Notes under the pieces: generated by a model | What the model saw: only the letters and a program-made list of their open reading frames with translations | The model's database searches: none | Told to the model about the DNA's origin: nothing | Shown here: one piece after another, positions 4,678 through 9,505 of the stretch | Position numbering within the stretch: position 1 is the stretch's first letter | Layout: each line of letters begins with the position of its first letter | Assembly: GCA_958402495.1 (NCBI GenBank) | Contig: CATXTS010000076.1 | Span: 1 to 9,505, forward strand | Reading direction: 5' to 3' | Source of the DNA: an uncultured Clostridiaceae bacterium | Lineage (GTDB): Bacteria > Bacillota > Clostridia > TANB77 > CAG-508 | DNA length: 9,505 bases | Made by a program: the position numbers and the translations under genes

Positions 4678-5941
4678 TCTTAGTATGAAGAGATGCTAAA
4701 GACTTATGCAACCTAACATTTTCATAACGCATAGTGGCAACCTCTGGATTAAAAGGTCCATTATAATCTTTAATAGGTGCATACTCCTCACTTGCCAAAA
4801 CACGAAATAGACAAATATTATCAAAATAAGAAAAAGCATCAAAAATAAAATTCTCAAATTTAAAAGTATTTGGTTGTTCTGGAACTTGTTTCATACCCTC
4901 CTCATTAATAAAGGTATTCTTTTTAAAAGCACGATGGTAAGGTAAAGTTTGTTCACATACTTTTGTAACAGCCGAATAATGAAATAAATGTGCTAACAAA
5001 TTGGTATCTCTATATAAATCCCTTCCCATCTCATCGATAGCCAATTTCATCTGCTGTGTTAGATGGCAACAATTAATAATATTTGGTTTTCCATTTTTTC
5101 TAGCAAAAACCCAATCTTTAGCATCTACATCTTCTTTCCTTACAGTTTTACTAGCAACCAAACAATGACTTTCAATGGTAAGCCCTAAAAATAAAGGGTC
5201 AATAATATGTAAAAGTACATTATCCACGCCGGAGAAGAAGAGCCATTTAATAGCATTTTGATGCATTTGTTCTAATAAACCAGACCTTTGTAGAGCAGCA
5301 AAAACATCCCCATTTCCATTAGAAGCTTCTTTGATTTTATAAGGTTCTTCTAAAAGTAAATTACCAGAAAGGTCAATTAAAGGAAGTTCTGATTGTTGGA
5401 AAAAGAAAATAGATGTTTTAGGATAGCCAAACCAATGCTTCTTCTCAAAATAAGCTAAAGTATCTGTATAATTTTGTCGGCTAGTCATAATATACCAAGG
5501 AATAGTAATGCCATAGGTTTCTTTAGCTAAGGTTAATTCATCACTGATAATTTCAAACAGGGATTTTTTAGGATAAGTATCTAGTTCAAAAGTTCCCTTA
5601 GGTCCTTTGCAACCAAGACGGGTTCCTTGTCCACCTGCCATGGTTACTACTGCCAATTCTTTATTTTGAATACTTTTCTTGCCAATTTCTACATATGCCA
5701 TTTCTTCCTTTTCGGATAACTTTGTCTTATCAATATAAGGCAAAGGCTCTATTAAATTAGAAGGAATTACTTCATCTGTTTTAGAAGCCTCATATAACTC
5801 TAAAATTTGTTTAAAATCGGTATGACAAATTTGATAAATAAGAGCTTCCTTTTGAGAATCTTCTAATTCCTCATAAAAGTTTAATAAATGTTCTTGATGG
5901 TAAATTCTTAAAATGGCTTTTGCTTTTTCTAAATCATTCAT
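4664..5941 (-). CDS. UDP-sugar pyrophosphorylase (UAP/UGP family)
   Basis: This 425-aa enzyme of the UDPGP family makes UDP-GlcNAc or UDP-hexose from UTP and sugar-1-phosphate for cell-envelope sugars. The nucleotide-binding signature MAGGQGTRLGCKGPKG lies at 101-116, the uridine/sugar region NGNGDVF at 208-214, VDN at 239-241 (metal Asp240), and the C-terminal SEEYAPIKD at 384-392, matching the E-(F/Y)-(S/A)-P-(L/I)-K-N motif of eukaryote-like UDP-GlcNAc pyrophosphorylases. The segment KFENFIFDAF (361-370) is also typical. The N-terminal ~70 residues form the usual helical domain. The enzyme belongs to the UAP1/AGX branch rather than GalU or GlmU, and the exact sugar cannot be read from sequence. 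The start has GGGG 8 nt upstream. The gene lies 49 nt downstream of the phosphoesterase gene, so both are probably one transcript. Confidence 0.92.
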   Translation of the reverse strand: MNDLEKAKAILRIYHQEHLLNFYEELEDSQKEALIYQICHTDFKQILELYEASKTDEVIPSNLIEPLPYIDKTKLSEKEEMAYVEIGKKSIQNKELAVVTMAGGQGTRLGCKGPKGTFELDTYPKKSLFEIISDELTLAKETYGITIPWYIMTSRQNYTDTLAYFEKKHWFGYPKTSIFFFQQSELPLIDLSGNLLLEEPYKIKEASNGNGDVFAALQRSGLLEQMHQNAIKWLFFSGVDNVLLHIIDPLFLGLTIESHCLVASKTVRKEDVDAKDWVFARKNGKPNIINCCHLTQQMKLAIDEMGRDLYRDTNLLAHLFHYSAVTKVCEQTLPYHRAFKKNTFINEEGMKQVPEQPNTFKFENFIFDAFSYFDNICLFRVLASEEYAPIKDYNGPFNPEVATMRYENVRLHKSLASLHTKKSTF

Positions 5942-5990
5942 AAATCTAACCCCGTCTTCTTTTTTTATATCCTATACAAAAACTACCTAA

Positions 5991-6786
5991 TTAGTGCATA
6001 GCAGTTTTTAAAGAACGAATAATAAAATCCTTATTAGGCATATTAGAAGACTCTAAATAACGAACTTCTGTAGCAATATCATAGGGAATACGTAAAAAAG
6101 TATAAGAAAGTGGTCCGAAGATTTTTATCCTTTAGATTACCTTCAACAATGACATAAGAAGCCATAGTAGAAAAACGATTTGTTTCATCAGAGGAATCCG
6201 TATTTAACATTTCAGTAGGAATTCCCACACTTCCTACATTAAAAATTGTTTTATTTTGAAAACGAAATAGATTAGGTGTATGTAAATGCCCATAACCAAC
6301 GATATCGGGAATGGGGTCTTGATTCGTTTTACCAATAAAAGGCGTGTTTAAAAATAAATCAGAAGGATTAGTAATCAAATGTTGGCGATAAAGAGAATCC
6401 GTATTTTCATACATCGGATTAAAAATATGTGCCAAACTAATAGGTGAAGCATGAAAAAGACGTAATAAATGACCACTGATATAAAATTCCGTAGAAACAG
6501 GAAGCGCATTCATAAAAGCAGCGCGTTCCTCACCAATCTTATCTCTACTCCAAAATTTCCCATGAGGAATGCCAGGTCTACAGATTACTTCATCACAATT
6601 CCCTTTTAATAAAAATACGTGTTTTTCCCTTAATAAATCAATAACTAATTCTGGATGAGCACATTTAATTACACAATCACCTAAACAATAAATAAAGTGA
6701 ATGCCACGTGCCTCTATATCTGCTAAAACCGCTTTTAAAGCAGTGATATTACCATGTACATCTGAAAATATAGCAATTTTTTCCAT
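5991..6786 (-). pseudogene. YfcE-type metallophosphoesterase, frameshifted near its C-terminus
   Basis: This calcineurin-like phosphoesterase of the YfcE/PF12850 type would use two metals to hydrolyse phosphodiesters. Metal-site motifs are intact: DVHGN (D9, H11), GDC (D37), GNCD (62-65, Cys where many relatives have His), FHASP (H112) and GYGHLH (164-169), plus NVGSVG (183-188). After D220 the current frame gives the foreign tail KNLRTTFLYFFTYSL and stops at 6079-6081. One frame over, the DNA encodes KIFGPLSYTFLRIPYDIATE and then EVRYLESSNMPNKDFIIRSL, ending at TAA 5991-5993. This is the normal family C-terminus (R-x-P-Y-D-x-x ... S-x-M-P). Removing one base from the T5 run at 6122-6126 restores a ~264-aa protein. 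It could be a true lesion, a phase-variable run or a sequencing error. The start has GGAG 9 nt before the ATG. First gene of the operon. Confidence 0.85.
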
Positions 6787-6815
6787 ATTTTTGTTCTCCT
6801 TTTTTCTTCTAAAAT

Positions 6816-6844
6816 AGTATATAACAACCGTACATAATTTTCAA
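6816..6844 (-). promoter_or_regulatory. Promoter of the phosphoesterase-pyrophosphorylase operon
   Basis: The minus strand reads TTGAAA (complement of 6839-6844), a 17-bp spacer, then TATACT (complement of 6816-6821), a near-consensus sigma-A promoter. It ends about 30 nt before the ATG. No comparably good promoter is seen for the divergent EAL gene in the same 100-nt gap. Confidence 0.75.
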
Positions 6845-6886
6845 GAAAAAAGGAAATAATAAGAAAAATTAAAGGAAGAGGAATAT

Positions 6887-7675
6887 ATGAAGGTTTTAGA
6901 TAAAAAACAAATAGAAGAAGATTTTAAAAAAGGAATGCAAAATAAAGAATTTCAGGTATATTTACAGCCAAAATTTGATACCAAAACAGAAGAAATCGTA
7001 GGAGCAGAAGCGCTTATTCGTAGAAATAAACAAGGAACAATCCTATTGCCCCAAGCATTTGTACCGAGTTATGAAAAAACAGGCGTAATAACTAAATTAG
7101 ATATGTGGGTATTTGAACAAGTATGTAAAACCTTAAATAGATGGATACAAAAAGGATATACACTTTTTCCAATTTCAATAAATGAATCAAGAAGACATTT
7201 ATATCATAAAAGACATGTACAAGAATTAGAAAGAGCCATCAACCACTACCATATACCTGCTCAATATATAGAACTAGAAATGACAGAAAGTGCCGTAGTA
7301 AACAACATAGAAGTTGCTAAAGAAGCAGAAAGAAAAGTACACCAAATAGGATTTATTGTGTCTATGGATGACTTTGGAACAGGCTATTCTTCTTTTCATA
7401 TGTTACGCCAGATAGAAATAGATGTTTTAAAAATAGATAAAAAATTCTCAGACCAGGTCTTAGAAGATGAAAGAGGGAAAATTATATTAGAAAGCATTAT
7501 TCAAATGGCAAAACGTCTCCATATAAGAACAGTGGCAGAAGGAATAGAAACCAAAGAACAAGTAGAATATTTAAGACAAATCGGTTGTGACTGGATTCAA
7601 GGATATTATTTTGCAAAACCTATGACAATACAGCAGTTTGAAGAAATTTACTTAAAACCCAAAAAAGAAGAATGA
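6887..7675 (+). CDS. Stand-alone EAL-domain cyclic-di-GMP phosphodiesterase
   Basis: This 262-aa protein is made almost entirely of one EAL domain (about 15-255), which linearises c-di-GMP to pGpG. Catalytic residues are all present: E41 in EALIR, N99 in ISINES, E131 in ELEMTES, D161-D162 in DDFGTGYSS with its loop 6, K182 in LKID, E218 in AEGIE, and Q238 in IQGYYFAKP. An active enzyme is therefore expected. There is no GGDEF domain, no sensory domain and no membrane helix, so it is a soluble one-domain enzyme whose input must come from expression level or a partner. The start has AGGAAGAGG (6872-6880) 6 nt before the ATG. The superoxide dismutase gene follows after 41 nt and ends at a terminator, which suggests co-transcription. 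Confidence 0.95.
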   Translation: MKVLDKKQIEEDFKKGMQNKEFQVYLQPKFDTKTEEIVGAEALIRRNKQGTILLPQAFVPSYEKTGVITKLDMWVFEQVCKTLNRWIQKGYTLFPISINESRRHLYHKRHVQELERAINHYHIPAQYIELEMTESAVVNNIEVAKEAERKVHQIGFIVSMDDFGTGYSSFHMLRQIEIDVLKIDKKFSDQVLEDERGKIILESIIQMAKRLHIRTVAEGIETKEQVEYLRQIGCDWIQGYYFAKPMTIQQFEEIYLKPKKEE

Positions 7676-7716
7676 ATTTTGAAAATAAATATATACTAAA
7701 AAGGGAGGGAAGCAAT

Positions 7717-8310
7717 ATGTTAAAAATGAAAGAATTACCATATCCATTAGATGCGTTAGAGCCATACTATGACAGAAAAACTTTAGAACTACATTATCAA
7801 ATTCTATATAAAGGATATGTGGAGAACACAAACAAAACAGAAGAAGCCTTACAAAAGGCAAGACAGAGCAATGACTTTTCAAATATTAAATGTTTAGAAA
7901 AAAACTTAAGTTTTTTTGGTTCGGGGGTCATCTTACACGAACTATTTTTTGAAAATATGGGACCAGCAATTCCTAGTAGCTTGCAAGCAGAACTGATGGA
8001 ACAAATCATAAAAGACTTTGACAGTTTTGAAAGCTTTAAAGCACAATTTACAGCAGCTGCCACTAATGTAGAAGCATCTGGCTGGTGTTTATTAGTATGG
8101 GTAGCAGATTTTCAAAAATTAGAAATCTTGCAATGTGAAAAACACCAAAACCTAACCCTATGGGGATGCAAGCCAATTCTCGTATTAGATATGTGGGAAC
8201 ATTCATATTATTTACAATATCAAACTAAAAGACCATCTTATATAGATAGTTTTTGGAATATCGTAAATTGGAATGTAGTTAGTAAACGATTTAATCAAAA
8301 AAATGGATAA
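7717..8310 (+). CDS. sodA: Superoxide dismutase, Fe/Mn family
   Basis: This 197-aa cytosolic Fe/Mn superoxide dismutase converts superoxide to oxygen and peroxide. The N-terminus KELPYPLDALEPYYD is the family start. Metal ligands are H26 (LELHYQ), H74 (ILHELFF), D158 and H162 (LDMWEHSYY), and the active-site Tyr34 is kept. At the two positions that separate metal types there is Gly70 rather than Gln, and Gln144 in EKHQN, which is the Mn-type arrangement; Mn or mixed use is inferred. The gateway His found four residues after the first ligand in E. coli SodA is Leu30 here. An upstream in-frame ATG at 7672 overlaps the EAL stop, but the ATG at 7717 has GGGAGGGAAG just upstream and matches the family start. 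Second gene after the EAL gene. Confidence 0.94.
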   Translation: MLKMKELPYPLDALEPYYDRKTLELHYQILYKGYVENTNKTEEALQKARQSNDFSNIKCLEKNLSFFGSGVILHELFFENMGPAIPSSLQAELMEQIIKDFDSFESFKAQFTAAATNVEASGWCLLVWVADFQKLEILQCEKHQNLTLWGCKPILVLDMWEHSYYLQYQTKRPSYIDSFWNIVNWNVVSKRFNQKNG

Positions 8311-8314
8311 AAAA

Positions 8315-8355
8315 TCGGTGCAATTGTTTTAAATTGCACCGAAAGAATCTTTTTT
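8315..8355 (+). terminator. Terminator of the EAL-SOD unit
   Basis: TCGGTGCAATT (8315-8325) pairs perfectly over 11 bp with 8332-8342 around a 6-nt loop. A T6 run (8350-8355) follows, separated from the stem by 7 nt, so efficiency may be less than ideal. Confidence 0.78.
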
Positions 8356-8422
8356 AGTATAGATAAATAAAACAGAACCATCTTATATAAAATTACATAA
8401 AGACAAGAAGAGGAGGACAAGC

Positions 8423-9505
8423 ATGACTGAAAAAGAAGAAAATATAAACATACAAGAACTATATGGAAAAGAAAGCTATACTACAATAGAAAACTTTATA
8501 CAAGAAAATCGAGTGGATATAGAAAAAGGACTAACTAATCAAGAGGCACAAGAAAGGATAGCAAGATATGGCACAAATCAATTAAAACAAACTAAGCCAA
8601 AACAATGGTACCATTATTTATTACAAAGCCTACTAAGCCCTTTTAATTTAATATTATTAGGCATTACAGCTGTCCTATTTTATACAGATGTCTATTTAAC
8701 CAATCCGCCAAGTTATGCTAATATTTTGGTTATTTTAGTTTTAATTTCCGTTAGCACTTTGTTAGAATTCTTTGAAGTATTTCAGTCCAATAAAGCGGCA
8801 GAAAAGCTAAAACAACTGGTAGAAACCAGAGCAACTGTAATAAGAGCAGGAAAAGAGGAAAAAATACCATTAAAAAATTTAACACTAGGAGATGTAATAA
8901 TTCTATCGGCAGGAGATATTATTCCTGCTGATTTAAGGGTCATAGAAGCAAAAGACTTATATGTTACACAATCTTCTTTAACAGGAGAATCAGAAAGTGT
9001 CAGAAAAACAGTAGAATTAGAAAATGACCCAAAAGAAGTAGAATCCATTACAGACTTAGATAATATTTGCTTTATGGGAACCAACGTTATGAGTGGTTAT
9101 GGAAAAGGGGTTATCCTAAAAATAGGAGATGACAGCTATTTTGGAAAAGTAGCACATACTTTAGAACATGGAAAATCAAAAACAGCCTTTCAAAAAGGAA
9201 TTCAAAGTGTTAGTAAACTACTGATTCGTTTTATGCTCATTATGATACCTATCACTTTTTTTATTAATGTAACCAAACATGGTATCTTAGTTGCTTTTAC
9301 TTTCTCTGTAGCCATAGCCATAGGGATTACCCCTTTACTACTACCAGTGATATTATCTTCTAGTCTAGCCAAAGGCGCCAAAAGAATGTCCAAGAAAAAA
9401 ACAATTATTAAAAAATTGGATGCCATCCAAAGTTTTGGAGCCATGAATATATTATGTACAGATAAAACAGGAACATTGACAATGGATAAAATAGTTTTGC
9501 AAAAA
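8423..9505 (+). CDS. mgtA: MgtA-type P-type cation ATPase, 3' end outside window
   Basis: These are the first 361 residues of a P-type ATPase most like MgtA/MgtB Mg2+ importers (type IIIB). Visible in order are an N-terminal cation-ATPase segment (LTNQEAQERIARYGTNQL, 37-54), TM1-TM2 (about 65-120), the actuator domain with LTGES (186-190), TM3 (265-283), TM4 (290-315), and the phosphorylation site CTDKTGTLT (345-353, Asp347). The stretches FQKGIQSVSKLLIRFM, MSKKKTIIKKLDAIQSFGAM and SSLAKGAKRM are characteristic of MgtA. TM4 reads GITPLLLP where MgtA proteins usually have LTPEMLP, so the ion-site Glu is replaced by Leu305. The start has GAGGAGG 7 nt before the ATG. The 80-nt gap after the previous terminator is too short for an M-box riboswitch; a weak TTGCAC-18-TATAGA pair (8334-8363) overlaps the terminator. 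Confidence 0.88.
   Translation, partial: MTEKEENINIQELYGKESYTTIENFIQENRVDIEKGLTNQEAQERIARYGTNQLKQTKPKQWYHYLLQSLLSPFNLILLGITAVLFYTDVYLTNPPSYANILVILVLISVSTLLEFFEVFQSNKAAEKLKQLVETRATVIRAGKEEKIPLKNLTLGDVIILSAGDIIPADLRVIEAKDLYVTQSSLTGESESVRKTVELENDPKEVESITDLDNICFMGTNVMSGYGKGVILKIGDDSYFGKVAHTLEHGKSKTAFQKGIQSVSKLLIRFMLIMIPITFFINVTKHGILVAFTFSVAIAIGITPLLLPVILSSSLAKGAKRMSKKKTIIKKLDAIQSFGAMNILCTDKTGTLTMDKIVLQK

Noticed and set aside
7652..8063. Minus-strand ORFs opposite the EAL end and the dismutase.
   Set aside because: They are shadows of two well-supported plus-strand genes.
8343..8422. Possible Mg2+ riboswitch before the MgtA-like gene.
   Set aside because: Only 80 nt are available between the terminator and the ATG, and no suitable structure is seen.
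8782..9444. Minus-strand ORFs (100 and 80 aa) opposite the ATPase.
   Set aside because: They are shadows of the P-type ATPase frame, which is continuous from 8423 to the window end.

Overview
The window looks like chromosomal DNA from an AT-rich, low-G+C Gram-positive anaerobe of the Clostridia type. The evidence is strong purine-rich Shine-Dalgarno sites, extended -10 promoters (TGnTATAAT), a type I-B-like cas1-cas2 pair with a 29-bp repeat array, two candidate Spo0A boxes, and an ordinary housekeeping gene set. No genus can be named from the sequence alone.

Positions 1-1447 are the adaptation end of a CRISPR-Cas locus: the 3' part of cas1, cas2 starting 1 nt later, a leader with a long inverted repeat and a third copy of the same GTCGACAGAT word, then a very short array (4 repeats, 3 spacers). 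The two distal repeats are decayed. Any interference genes would lie off the left edge. The cas DNA is visibly poorer in G+C (about 25% in sampled lines) than the rest (about 33-38%). Positions 1448-2029 are accessory DNA: an unrecognised 59-aa ORF and a C-terminal remnant of a formylglycine-generating-enzyme/C-type-lectin-fold protein.

Positions 2030-4380 hold a membrane-anchored SPFH/band-7 protein (+), a convergent short-chain dehydrogenase (-) sharing a bidirectional terminator, and a 70-aa hypothetical protein (-). Perfect or near-perfect 0A boxes sit upstream of the SPFH and 70-aa genes. Positions 4381-4663 are gene-free but contain several hairpins, including a strong minus-strand terminator with no gene of its own.

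Positions 4664-6844 form a minus-strand operon: a YfcE-type metallophosphoesterase, broken by a one-base frameshift in an A5 run (T5 on the plus strand), followed by a UDP-sugar pyrophosphorylase (UAP/UGP family). Diverging from it, positions 6887-8355 form a plus-strand pair: a stand-alone EAL c-di-GMP phosphodiesterase and an Fe/Mn superoxide dismutase, closed by a hairpin terminator. The window ends inside an MgtA-type P-type ATPase (from 8423) whose TM4 motif lacks the usual glutamate.

No wholly new system is evident. The best leads are the CRISPR leader architecture, the frameshifted phosphoesterase, the orphan hairpin region and the variant ATPase motif.
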